Source: Nyssa sinensis (Eukaryota; Streptophyta; Magnoliopsida; Cornales; Nyssaceae). From it: a stretch of 64,000 nt of DNA. This document shows positions 1-12,400 of the stretch, one piece after another (the stretch's first letter is position 1; the number at the start of each line of letters is the position of its first letter). The position numbers and the translations under genes were made by a program. The stretch lies in assembly GCA_008638375.1 (NCBI GenBank), contig CM018041.1:13066552-13130551 (forward strand). Reading direction: 5' to 3'. The notes under the pieces are model-generated. The model was not told where the DNA came from. It was given only the letters and a program-made list of their open reading frames with translations, and did not search any database.

Positions 1-1426
1 TAGCAACATATAAAATTACCAAAATGCCCCTGAATTGAAGTACAGTCAAACGAACTCCGAATTAGGTAAACAAATAGTGGAACTTTATTATTTCGAGCAT
101 TCCGGACTCAACCATGGAGTCCTATTTGTGGAAAGAAGTCTCGAAGTGTAAGGACCCGTGAAAAGTGCAAAATGACTGTTTTTCCCTTTTGAACCCAGAT
201 GTCCAAATTCAGTTCTATGAAAACCTAAACTTATTTTCTTCAACGTCCCGGATCCAATAGTAGAGTTTAATTTAGCAAAATAGAAACTTATAAGATAAAG
301 ACATAAAATTTGATGAATAGCATAATTCATATGACAATTGAACTGAGTCTCATGTCATGATTTTAGGGACACGGAAAGGCAAGAGAAGGTGACCTGACCT
401 TTGGTGTTCTTACAGTGATTTCACTTTACTACGAGTATACTTTCCCTGAGTTGAGGTCGATTATCAGGTACGATATATTGTGCTAAGTAAGAAATAGAAT
501 TAAGATTAGGAATACTTGATTTGCTGCCTTGATTGTTCACTTGTTGCTTGAATGTTTACATGCTTATGTGTTCTATGCTATCTTACTGATGTTGGGTGAT
601 GATGTGAAAGATGATTATGTGTATATTGAATGTGTTAGTGTAGTGTGTGAATCACATGCTTGGAGAACTGTTGACATTATGAAATATGCACTTGAAAGCA
701 TGTTTTATGTATGAATGAGATGCATCATTGAGATTGCATTATGACATGATGAGATCAGAGCATATTGGCATAGTGTGATTCCTTGGACATGGCGTGGGTA
801 AGCACTTGGTGCTTTGCATTATGAGGGTGCAGATCCTGTGGTGAAAAACCCAAAATCGACAATTAGGTACTTGCGAGCCTGACGGATTCCGGACCGTGAA
901 GCGAGACATAAGTGGCGGTACTCATGCCAGCGGAGAATGACCGTATCATGAGACATGGGTGGCATAGAGTTGCATGGGTGTGTCACGCATACTACTCATA
1001 TACTGTATACTGTTTATATACTGCCATCATGATATCGAATGCTATATAGAAATAACTGTACACTTGCATATGCCACGACCTTAGTTTTGTTTCTTGCATT
1101 AGCATTATATTGTACCAGCATGTTGAGCTGACCCCTTTAGTGGGGCAAACATTTCAGATGATGTCCCAGCTGTACGAGACATAGAGACGGTCTGATTGGG
1201 GATTATGTTGGGCCCAAGGGACGCTTTTGATATTGTGTAAGGGCATAAGCCCGAGACTGTATTTTATTTTGTATGTTGTGAACCAATGGACCAGACTTTA
1301 TGTATGTATCAAAACAGCATGTAGAATGTATGAGATCGTCCTTAATTATCTTTTATTCCTTTATTATTTTATTTCTTTTTGTCTCGTTACTCACGCCTCG
1401 GGTTCGCTGGAATTTGGGGCGTGACA
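1..1426 (+). mobile_element. Long LTR (family L, copy a), cut by window edge
   Basis: This is the 3' part of a long terminal repeat in forward orientation. It ends in GGGGCGTGACA at 1416-1426; its start lies left of the window. Its sequence matches, on the opposite strand, the complete solo LTR at 19329-22398 over more than 1 kb: the block with AAAATGCCCCTGAATTG, the block around the CTGACCCCTTTAGTGGGG motif near 1130, and the terminal 40 bp. Two diverged copies of a ~50-bp unit lie at about 865-965. TGT...ACA ends and 3-4 kb length are usual for LTRs of some Ty3/gypsy lineages, so I infer that class; no internal coding region is linked to it. It abuts CACTA terminal sequence, so it probably inserted into that element. 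The short ORFs inside it are not genes. Confidence 0.75.
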
Positions 1427-1849
1427 ACCGTCACTGTCACCGAATAGGTTTGCCGTCGCCGAATGGGCCGTCCACCGCCGTCCGATTCGTGCTTGCAACA
1501 AGGGAGTGACAGAGACAGAGAGAGAAAAATTAGTGAGAGAGAGCGCGAGAAGAAAAAGAAAGTAGGTCGGCGGATATAAAAATAGGGAGGCTTATTAGCG
1601 TCGCTAATAAGACCCTGAGCGTCGCTAATGCTAAATTGTCACTATTTGCAACGCCTAATCGTACGTCGCCAATAATTTTACCTATTAGCGACGCCTCTGT
1701 CCGTTGCTAATAGTTTCATGCCTAATTTTTGTGGTTTTTTTCCATATTATTCGCGACACACGACTAGGCGTGGCGAAAAGTGATTTTTAGCGACGATTTT
1801 TGTGCGTCGCTAATAATGAGCGTCGCCAAAAATATGTTTTTTTGTAGTG
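1427..1849. mobile_element. CACTA-1, right terminal region
   Basis: Right end of a CACTA (En/Spm) DNA transposon. It ends in TTTTTTTGTAGTG at 1837-1849, the reverse complement of the CACTACAAAAA terminus. From about 1590 inward are many subterminal motifs of the type TTAGCGACGC and GCGTCGCTAA in both orientations; in this superfamily such motifs bind the element's own DNA-binding protein. A GAGA-rich stretch at about 1505-1560 precedes them, as in the right end of CACTA-2 (24815-24990). The left end is outside the window or destroyed. The flanking trinucleotide after the end is AAT. No coding sequence is visible. Confidence 0.85.
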
Positions 1850-2989
1850 AATGTTAATTGACAACCAAAACATGTTATGATGAAATGATCATATCTTACT
1901 TTATTAAAATCAAAAGTGAAGTCTTATTTTTTGTTAGAAAGTAAACTTATGGTGTTTTCTAGTGACATAAGATTTACAAGCTAATTGATTGAGAGCAAAT
2001 CACTATTTTAGTTTAAAGATAGCCCAAAAATGTTGATTAGTAGAATTTCTGTCTCGCGAAAAAAAAAGGCTCAAATTTCTATTTACATAATGAAATTTCT
2101 CTATTGAAAAAACACTAATTTTTTTGACAAAATTTTATATACAATATGAATCTTGTTTAATAATTTTGATAAATTTAGATTTTAAAGTCCAAATATATAC
2201 TTTTTATAAAAACAATAAATTTATATATTATGAATATTTAATTTTGAAGTTCCAAAAATAAAAAGTGTTGACGTGGCACTGGAATAGATGCTAGTTGTTG
2301 CAAGAAGGGTGTATTCACTGTGTTGTCACATGAAGTGGCCTCTTTCTCAACAAAATATTCTAAAACCTTTTAGGTTAAAATGTTTTTGGGTTAAATCTTA
2401 TACTAATTAAAAACTTTATAAAAATTTGTTCCTAAATCCACCTAAAATAAACAATGGAAGAGAAAATTCATAATAAAATCACTTTTAAACAAGTTTTACC
2501 AAACATGAAACGTCCAACTAACAAACTAATTATGCGATAACCAATTCTCTAGAATCAATTACCAGATAATTATTTCTTTAAAATATGAAACTCTCCAAAT
2601 GAGCACTGAAGGTCATTGGCACAAGCGAACTATTTACCGTGACGCACTGGGTTTTCTTACCCTTTTTTTTTTCCTTTTTAAATAAAGTTACAAAAGGCAG
2701 ATGAATAACATATAAATTAATTTTTATAAAAGAAGTTATAAGTTGGTGAAAATTTTGTTAGAAATATGATAAAGTACTTTTTTAGTCATAGCAACATAGA
2801 GGAGTGTCTCTTGCTAAGGGATAATCAGAAAAACCAATGAAACAATTTAAGTTATATTAATAATAAAAAGGAGTTATAGAAAGAAAATAATAATAATTTA
2901 AGTTATATTAATAATAAAAAAGAATTATAGAAAGACACCAGAGGGAGAAATATAATCAAGGATTGATCGTCCAAGAGACGAATCAGGCA
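1850..2989. other. AT-rich non-coding stretch with a dispersed repeat
   Basis: I see no gene here. About 2090-2270 is a copy of an AT-rich dispersed repeat also present near 31090-31300 and 32900-33110; the shared core reads roughly AAAATTTTATATNCAATATGAATCTTG and continues for about 180 bp. At 2844-2936 two copies of a ~41-bp sequence lie 52 bp apart, a small tandem duplication. Confidence 0.5.
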
Positions 2990-4480
2990 GCATCACTTAC
3001 TGTGAGAATTAGACGAAACCAAGAAGAACTGGTCTAAAACTAATACAGTAATTTAAAAGTTGTACATAATATGGTCTAGTTGATTAATTTTTACAGTGTT
3101 GTACAGTTGCTTGTACAAGAGTGAATTCCAGGATACAAGTCCTCTCATATGCCATATTTAGCAGTTTTCTTCCTCCTCAACACAAACTGAAAGAGGAGAA
3201 ACCAATGTGTCAAAGGAAACGATTTTTGTAATTTAAGCAATCTCAAAAACACCAAAATTTGTATACAAATGTTTGTGTGTATCATAGACAAGTAAATATG
3301 TGCAAGTATGGAAAAAGAAAAACCACGAAGACAAAAATTTGCATGGCTCACTGCAATAGGTTACAATCACTGACAAAGTCAACAAAGTTCAGTTATTCTG
3401 GGAATTATAAAAGCATGGATTTTGCTAAAACCTATGAAAGGATAGTGACACTCAAAAGTTCAAAAAGAGTAGAAACCCAAAACCCGAAACTCTCTTAAAT
3501 TGGATAAAATATGGTCTTATACCAAAACCTATCAAAGCAAATTATTACTCACAGGACGTATAGAGTTGCTCTTGGATTCTCCCCAACCCAAATGTGCCCC
3601 TCAGAATGAACCCTTCTGTATATTTTGGGAATACTCAATTTCCTACAGCTAGTTTCAATTTTACATTGATCTAAACTCAATTCCTTGTTGAAAAAAGAAT
3701 AAAAAATTATTTTCCAATATTAAAACCCGGAAAAGAATCTCTTCAAAAATTTAATACTAAAACAATCAAGAATTTGAAACAAATTTTGGAAGTGTTTCAA
3801 CAAATTCAAAACTTTGATATTGTTTTGTAATCTAAACACATTGCTGACGCTAAGCTTATTCCGGATCAAAAGAGAATCATAGTGATCCAATAAATCATCT
3901 TCTCACTAAACAGCACTGCATGTGAAAATGCGATCGTCCATGACCAATCCGGGTTTTGGGTGGAAACAAAAAATCGTTCTTGAAATAAGCTTAGGCATCT
4001 AAATCATCATTAACAGCTTAAATAATTAAGTCTGGATCAAATTATCAATACCCAATAAGATTTTTCACCCAAAAATGTAAAAATTGAAGTCATCCTAGAT
4101 ACCCTGAACTAGAAGTGTCTGTTAAATCCAAAAACAAAAAGAAAGAAAAGTTTCCATTGAACAGTCAATTATTAACTTCAACTCACAAACATAAGAAAGC
4201 AGAAATCACTATCGGAGCAAATCAACAAAAAACTAGCGACCCTGGATTGAAGATATAATCTACTAAACTGAATGTAAGCAACAACGTGTGGCGGCAGACA
4301 TTGAATCACAAACATAGACAAGTATCGTGATCTAAAGAGAGAACAAAAGCAAAGAATCTACAATCTAGAAGATATAAGAGAAACGTACCTACAGAGCAGG
4401 AGGGTTTGGTCAAATGTGATTCAACGAGATATGGTTTGGCGTTTGTTTAGAGTTCAGACTCCGATTTGAACAATTGAACC
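2990..4480 (-). other. Possible spliced minus-strand transcript
   Basis: On the minus strand three segments are bounded by good splice consensus. A 5' exon (about 4480-4389) ends in CTGTAG followed by the donor GTACGT. A 63-nt middle exon (3615-3553) has ACAG before it and GTGAGT after it. A 3' exon begins at 3186 after a polypyrimidine tract ending TCTTTCAG. Introns would be 773 and 366 nt. The first exon has no ATG. Joining the exons gives only short open frames with no family I recognise, so this may be a non-coding RNA, a gene fragment whose coding exon I missed, or chance. The A/T-rich 3' part (about 2990-3140) would be the untranslated end. Confidence 0.25.
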
Positions 4481-6109
4481 AGAAGCTAAAAGATAAATAA
4501 ACTGTCGTTAAAAAATTGCTGAGGTTTTATTCAATGACAGAATTGCCCCTAATAATTATTATATTAGTACATAAAGCCCTAATATTATTATGGACAATGC
4601 TTAACTCAAAATCAGGAAGAGGACTATCTACGTACGTATCGTAATTTTAATGAGTTACGTATGTATTTACATGCATTGTACATATATTTATTTATTTAAT
4701 TTTTTTTATTAAAATTAAATAATCACATAATATACATGTAAGGGCATATGTAATCTATAGGTAAGAAACCTCGTACTAATTTGAAGCTAAACATTATCCT
4801 ATTATTTTTATTATTAGAAATAATTACCATTTAACACTACCAATGTTGTCAACACCGCCAATCATGCAAACCACTATTGATCCCTACCATCACATTAGCC
4901 ATGATCGGCAGCCTCATTCAACAACAGCCCCACATCGACACCCATTTCGGCACTCACTGTAATTTAACGGTAGAGATTGAGTGCAAATTTTGCATCCGAT
5001 TGAAATCAGAGAGAGAGGCCGACACCGAGAGGAATCACCGGTGGCATGAAAGTGAAAGTCGTCCCCATCAACTTTTGGTTTTGCCCCTTCCACCAACTTG
5101 ATCATTTATCTACCTTTAGAACATCGTGGTTTCTCCAATCGGCAAGAATCAAGAAATTTGTTAATGTCGACTATCAAATATGACCATCGTCAATTCATTG
5201 AAGCACTTAATTCCTCATGAACAACACAATCGTTGGCCACCAAGGTAGGCCCTATGACTTCACTATTAATTTCTCTCTTCTTTCTCTCTCTAAATTACAA
5301 GATTCCATATATACATTATATGCACAATGTTCATACATATGCGTGTGTATATATAAAGAGAGAATGAAAAGAGTGCAGAGAAAGGGTCATAAGAAGGTTA
5401 CATATGAATGCCAATTCCCTGCACAACATGTACTCTATTGGCTAAAGCAAAACACTATGCAACTAATAATTAATGAAAAAAATTGTGGAATGAAATCAAA
5501 GCATTTAAGGAAAAAATCAACAACTTGGGAATGACAATCCTAGAAACTGGACAACATAAAAGGTCAGTGTACTACTTGGAACAAAAATGATAACTCCACC
5601 AGTTAGACAAAATAAAGTTGAAGTAGTATTTGATTAAATTCTTGCTCAAAATGTATACACCAACACATGGACAAACAAAGAGATCTGCAATAACTGAATG
5701 CAAAATCAAGACAAATTGTGTGGTAGTGTTGCTTATTTGGGCCTCTATATGTGTCTCTGTTTGGTGGTGGTCGCTTTGGTTATGGTTTAGCTCAACTAGG
5801 GATTTTGTTTTCGCTCGAGGGGGGGGGGGGGGGGGGGGGGGTGGGGGGTTGATGGAATCTGAATTTTTAGAGGATTGATTGACTCTTTGTTACCTTTTGC
5901 CTTTTCAACCTATGGTGATTACACCGTTGCATTAATGAGATTTGGAGTTTGTCTTCATCAAGCTTTGGTGGCCTTGGGAATTATGTTGTTTGGGGAGTCT
6001 CTGTGAGATTCTTTCTTTGATTGGCTTGGTTGTGTTTTACCTGGGGATGTTTCTTTTTATTTTTTTTTTATCGCTTGTTATAAAAAATTGACCTATCATT
6101 TTAATTAAA
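4481..6109. other. Non-coding stretch with long poly-G run
   Basis: No convincing gene. Short open frames at 4877-5101, 5217-5534 and 5630-5878 show no recognisable domain. The striking feature is an uninterrupted run of 23 G at 5819-5841, one T, then six more G (5843-5848). The run could also be partly a sequencing or assembly artefact. Confidence 0.5.
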
Positions 6110-6454
6110 AAAAATTTAGATAAGATTTTAGAGAGATAAATTTGGAGAAAACATTTTTAAAAAGTGACAAAATTTTGGAGAGAGATGGTATATAATTTTA
6201 CAAAAAATAAAATTTAAAAAAGTTTAAAAAGTGAAATTAATATAAGAAATATATTTGATAAGGTGTTGGAGAGATGAAGAGACTCATATATTTAAAACTA
6301 ATTTTTAGAGAGAGATATATAAATTTAGATAATTTTTTAGAAAAAAGATTAATTTAAGAAAAATTTTGATGCTGTTTAGAGAGATAAATTTGGAGAGAGT
6401 ATTTTTAGTGAGAGGTGGTATTTAATTTTAGAGAAAAATAAATTTAAAGAAAAT
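6110..6454. repeat. Degenerate AT-rich tandem repeat beside the satellite
   Basis: Two diverged copies, about 250 bp apart, of a unit containing GAGAGATAAATTTGGAGA and, further on, a GGTATNTAATTTTA block: about 6130-6225 and 6376-6454. The second copy runs straight into the first satellite monomer, so this is the left boundary sequence of the array. No coding sequence. Confidence 0.5.
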
Positions 6455-9400
6455 CCCAAAAAGAGGCATTCTAGAGTGAAAAGTTACACAAGTTTGAAAC
6501 TGGTGATCTGAACCGACTACTGTAAGTTTGTGTAAGTCTATTTTATCATCTTTAAGGTGGGTGATGAGGTTTTAGGGTCCGTAGGCTGATATTCGACATT
6601 TTGGTCATTCAAAACCCCAAAATGGGCCTTTTCAGAGTAGAAACTCACAAAAGCTTCAAACCGGGCATCCGAATCGAGTGCCGTAAGTTCATGCAAGTCT
6701 ATTTTATCATTTTTGAGGTGTGTCATGGGGTTTTAGGGTTGGTTGGCCAATATCCGGCATTTAGGTCCGTCAAAACCTTAAAAAGAGGCATTTTAGATGG
6801 TAAAGTTACACAAGTTTGAAACTGGTGATCCGAACCGAGTGCCGTAAGTTTGGAAAAGTCTATTTTATCATTTTTAAGGCAGGTGATGGGGTTTCAGGGT
6901 TGGTAGGTCGATATCCGGCATTTTGGTCCGTCAAAACCCCAAAATGGACCTTTTGGAGCAGAAAGTTGTAAAAGTTTCAAACCAGGCATCTGAACCGAGT
7001 GCCGTAAGTTCATGCAAGTCTATTTTATCATTTTTGAGGTGTGTCATGGGGTTTCAGGGTTGGTAGTCCGATATCCGGCATTTTTGGTCTGTCAAAAACC
7101 CAAAAAAGAGGCATTTTAGATGGTAAAGTTACACAAGTTTGAAACCGGTGATCCGAACCGAGTGTCGTAAGTTTGTGCAAGTCTATTTTATCAATTGTAA
7201 GGTGGGTAATTGGGTTTCAGGGTTGGTAGGTTGATATTCGGCATTTTGGTCCGTCAAAACCCCAAAATGGGTCTTTTTAGAGCAGAAACTCGCAAAAGTT
7301 TCAAACCGGGCATCCGAACCGAGTGCCGTAAGTTTGTGCAATTCTATTTTATCATTTGTGAGGTGTGTGATGGGGTTTTGGGGTTGGTAGGCCGATATCC
7401 GATATTTTGGTCCTTCAAAACCCTAAAAAGAGGCATTTTAGAGCCAAAAGTTACACAAGTTTGAAACTGGTAATCTGAACCGAGTGCCATAAGTTTGTGC
7501 AAGTCTATTTTATCATTTTTGAGTTGGGTGATGGGGTTTCAGGATCGGTAGGTCGATATGTGGCATTTTGGTCAGTCAAAACCCCAAAATGGGCCTTTTC
7601 ATAGCAGAAACTCGCAAAAGGTTCAAACTGGGCATCCTAACCGAGTGCCATAAGTTTTTGCATGTCTATTTTATCATTTGTGAGGTGTGTAATGGGGTTT
7701 TGGGGTCGGTAGGCTGATATCTAGCATTTTGGTCCGTCAAAACCCAAAAAGAGGCATTTTAGAGCGAAAAGTTACACAAGTTTGAAACCGGTGATCTGAA
7801 CCGACTGCCGTAAGTTTTTGCAAGTCTATTTTATCATTTTTAAGGTGGGTGATGGAGTTTTAGGGTCAGTAGGCTGATATCCGGCATTTTGGTCCATCAA
7901 AATCCCAAAATGGGCCTTTTTAGAGTAGAAACTCGCAAAAGTTTCAAACCGGGCATCCGAACCGAGTGTCGTCAGTTTGTGCAAGTTTATTTTATCATTT
8001 TTGAGGAATGTGATGGAGTTTCGGGGTAGGTAGGCCGATATCCGGCATTTTGGTCTGTCAAAACCCTAAAAAGAGGCATTTTAGATGGTAAAGTTACACA
8101 AGTTTGAAACCGGTGATCCGAGCCGAGTTTCGTAAGTTTGTGCAAGTCTATTTTATTATTTTTAAGATGGGTGATGGGGGTTCAGGGTTGGAAGGTCAAT
8201 ATTCGATATTTCGGTTCGTCAAAACCCTAAAATGGGCATTTTTGGAGTAGAAACTCATAAAAGTTTCAAACCGGGCATCCGAACCGAGTGCCGTAACTTC
8301 ATGCAAGTCTTTTTTATCATTTTTGAGGTGTGTCATGGGGTTTTGGGGTTGGTAGGCCGATATCCGAAATTTTGGTCTGTCAAAAACCCCAAAAAGAGGC
8401 ATTTTAGATGGTAAAGTTACACAAGTTTGAAACCGGTGATCCGAACCGAGTGTCGTAAGTTTGTGCAAGTCTATTTTATCGATTGTGAGGTGGGTGATTG
8501 AGTTTCAGGGTTGGTAGGCCAATATCTGGCATTTTGGTCTGTCAAAACCCCAAAATGGGCCTTTTTAGAGCAGAAACTCGCAAAAGTTTCAAATCGGGCA
8601 TTCGAATGGAATGCCGTAAGTTCGTGCAAGTCTATTTTATCATTTGTGAGGTGTGTGATGGGGTTTCAGGGTCGGTAGGCCGATATCCGGCATTTTGGTC
8701 AGTCAAAACCCCAACAAGAGGCATTTTAGAGCGAAAAGTTGCACAAGTTTGAACTCGGAGATATGAACCGAGTGCCGTAAGTTTGTGCAAGTCTATTTTA
8801 TCATTTTTGAGTTAGGTGATGGGGTTTCAGGATCGGTAGGATGATATCTGGCATTTTGGTCTGTCAAAACCCCAAAATGGGCCGTTTTTGGAACATAAAC
8901 TCACAAAAGTTTCAACCCGGGCATTCGAACCTAGTGTTATAAGTTCATGCAAGTCTATTTTATCATTTGTGAGGAGTGTGATAGGGTGTCAAGGTCTGTA
9001 GGACGATATCCGACATTTTAGTCCGTCAAAACCTCAAAAAGAGGCATTTTAGAGCGAAAAGTTACACAAGTTTGAAATCAGTGATCCGAACCAAGTGCCG
9101 TAAGTTTGTGTTAAGTCTATTTTATCATTTGTGAGATGGGTGATGGGGTTTCAGGGTCGGTAGGTCGATATCCGGCATTTTGGTTTGTCAAAACCCCAAA
9201 ATGAACCTTTTTGGAGCAGAAACTCACAAAAGTTTCAAATCGGGCATCCGAACTAACTGCCGTAAGTTCGTGAAAGTCTATTTTATCATTTGTGAGGTGT
9301 GTGATGGGGTTTCGGGGTCCGTAGGCCGATATCCGGCATTTTGGTCAGTCAAAACCCCAACAAGAGGCATTTTAGAGCGAAAAGTTGCACAAGTTTGAAC

Positions 9401-12400
9401 TCGGAGATATGAACTGAATTCTGTAAGTTTGTGTAAGTCTATTTTATCATTTTTGAAGTGGTTAATGGGGTTTCAGGGTCGGTATCAGCCTACCGAACCG
9501 AGTGCCCTAAGTTTGTGTAAGTCTATTTTATCATTTTTGAGGTGGGTGATGGGGTTTCAGGGTCGGTAGGCCTATATCCGACATTTTCGTCCGTCAAAAC
9601 TCTAAAATGGGCCTTTTTGGAGCAAAAACTCACAAAAGTTTCAAACCGGGCATCTGAACCGAGTGTCATCAGTTTGAGTAAGTTTATTTTATCATTTTTG
9701 AGGTGTGTGATGGGGTTTCGGGGTTGGTAGGTCGATATCTGACATTTTGGTCCGTCAAAACCCTAAAAAGAGGCATTTTAGAGTGAAAAGTTACACAAGT
9801 TTGAAACCGATGATCTGAACCGAGTGTCCTAAGTTTGTGCAAGTTTATTTTATCATTTGTGAGGTGGGTGATGGGGTTTCAGGGTCGGTAGGCTGATATC
9901 CGGCATTTTGGTCTATTATAACCCTGAAATGGGCCTTTTTGGAGCAAAAACTCACAAAATTTTCAAAACGGGCATTGAATCGAGTGCCGTTAGTTGGTAT
10001 AAGTCTATTTTATCATTTGTGAGGTGTGTGATGAGATTTTGGGGTCGGTAGGCCGAGATCAGGCATTTTGGTCTGTAAAAACCCCAAAAAAGGCATTTGA
10101 GAGTGAAAAGTTATACAAGTTTGAAACCGATGATCCGAACCGAGTGTCATAAGTTTTTGAAAGTCTATTTTATCATTTTTGAGGTCGATGATGGGGTTTC
10201 TGGGTCGGTAAGTGGATATCTGGCATTTTGGTCCGTCAAAATCCTAAAATGGGCCTTTTTGGAGTAGAAAGTCGCAAAAGTTTCAAAGCGGGCATCCGAA
10301 CTGAGTGCTGTAAGTTTGGGAAAGTATTTTTCATCATTTGTGATGTGCGTGATGGGGTTTCGGGGTCGGTAGGCCAATATCCGGCATTTTGGTCCATGAA
10401 AACCCCAAAAGAGGCATTTTAGTGCGAAACGTTACACAAGTTTCAAACCAGTGATCCGAACCGACTGCCGTAAGTTCGTGCAAGTTGATTTTATCATTTT
10501 TGAACTGTGTGATGGGGTTTTGGGGTATTTAGGCCGATATCCAGCATTTTGGTCTGTCAAAATCTGAAATTAGGCATTTTAGGAGCGAAAAGTTGCATAA
10601 GTTTGAAATGGGTGATCCAAACGGAGTGCAGTAAGTTCGTGCAAGTCTGTTGTATAATTTTTGAGGTGTATGATGGGGTTTTGGGGTAGTTAGGCCGATA
10701 GCTGGTGTTTTGGTCTGTCAAAACCCCAAAATGGACCTTTTTGGAGTAGAAACTTGCAAAAGTTTCAAATTGGGCATCCGAACAGATTGCTATAAGTTCT
10801 TTTAAGTCTATTTTATCATTTTTAAGGTGTGTGTTAGGGTGTCGGGGTCGGTAGGCCAATATTCGACATTTTGGTCCGTCAAAACCCTAAAAAGAGGCAT
10901 TTTAGAGCAAAACGTTACACAAGTTTGAAACCGGTGATCCGAATCGAGTACTGTAAGTTTGTGCACATCTATTTTATCATTTGTAAGATGTGTGATGAGG
11001 TTTCGGGGTTGGTAGGTCGATCTTTGACATTTTGGTCCGTCAAACCCCCAAAAAGAGGCATTTTAGAGCGAAAAGTTACACAAGTTTGAAATCGTTGATC
11101 TGAACCGAGTGCAAGAAGTTTGTGCAAGTCTATTTGATCATTTGTGAGGTGTGTGATGGGGTTTCGGGGTCGGTAGGCTGATATCCGGCATTTTAGTCTG
11201 TCAAAACCCCAAAAAGAGGCATTTAAAAGTGAAAAGTTACACAAGTTTGAAACCGGTGATCCGAACCAAGTGCTGTAAGTGTGTACAAGTCTATTTTATC
11301 ATTTATGAGATAGGTGATGGGGTTTTAGGGTCAATAGGCCGATATTCAACATGTTGGTCTGTCAAAACCCCAAAATGAGCCTTTTTAGAGTAGAAACTCA
11401 CAAAAATTTCAAACCAGGCATCCGAATTAAGTGCCGTAAGTTCATGCAAGTTTATTTTATCATTTCTGAGGTTTGTGTTTGGGTTTCAGGGTTGGTAGGC
11501 CGATATCCGACATTTTGGTCTGTCAAAACCCTAAAAAGATGCATTTTAGATCAAAAAGTTACACAAGTTTGAAACCGGTGATTCGAACCATGTGTCGTAA
11601 GTTTGTGTAAGTTTATTTTATCATTTGTGAGGTGGGTGATGGGGTTTCAGGGTCGGTAGGCAAATATTTGGCATTTTGGTTTGTCAAAACCCCAAAATGG
11701 ACCTTTTTGAAGCATAAACTCGCAAAAGTTTCAAACCGGGCATTCGAACTGAGTGTTGTAAGTTCGTGCAAGTCTATTTTATCATTTGTGAGGTGGGTGA
11801 TGGGGTTTCTAGGTCAGTAGGCTGAAATTCGGCATTTTGGTCTGTCAAAACCCCAAAATGTGCCTTTTTAGAGCAGAAACTCACAAAAGTTTCAAACCAG
11901 GCACCCGAACCGAGTGTCGTAAGTTTGTGCAAGTCTATTTTATCATTTTTGAGGTGTGTGATTAGGTTTCGGGGTTGGTAGGCCGATATCCGGCATTTGG
12001 TCCGTTAAAACCCCAAAAAGATGCATTTTAGAGCAAAATGTTAAACAAGTTTGAAACCGGTGATTCGAATCGAGGGCCGTAAGTTTGTGCAAGTCTTTTT
12101 TATCATTTTTAAGATGATGATAGGGTTTCAAGGTCAGTAGGCTGATATCCAATATTTTGGTTAGTCAAAACCCCAAAATGGGCCTTTTCGGAGCAAAAAC
12201 TTATAAAAGTTTCAAACCGGGCATTCGAACCAAGTGCCGTAAGTTCGTACAAGTCTATTTTATCATTTGTGAGGTGTGTGATGGGGTTTTTGGGTCGGTA
12301 GGCCAATATCCGACATTTTGGTCTGTCAAAACCCCAAAAAGAGGCATTTTAGAGCGAAAAGTTACATAAAATTGAAACCGGTGATCCGAACCGAGTGCCA

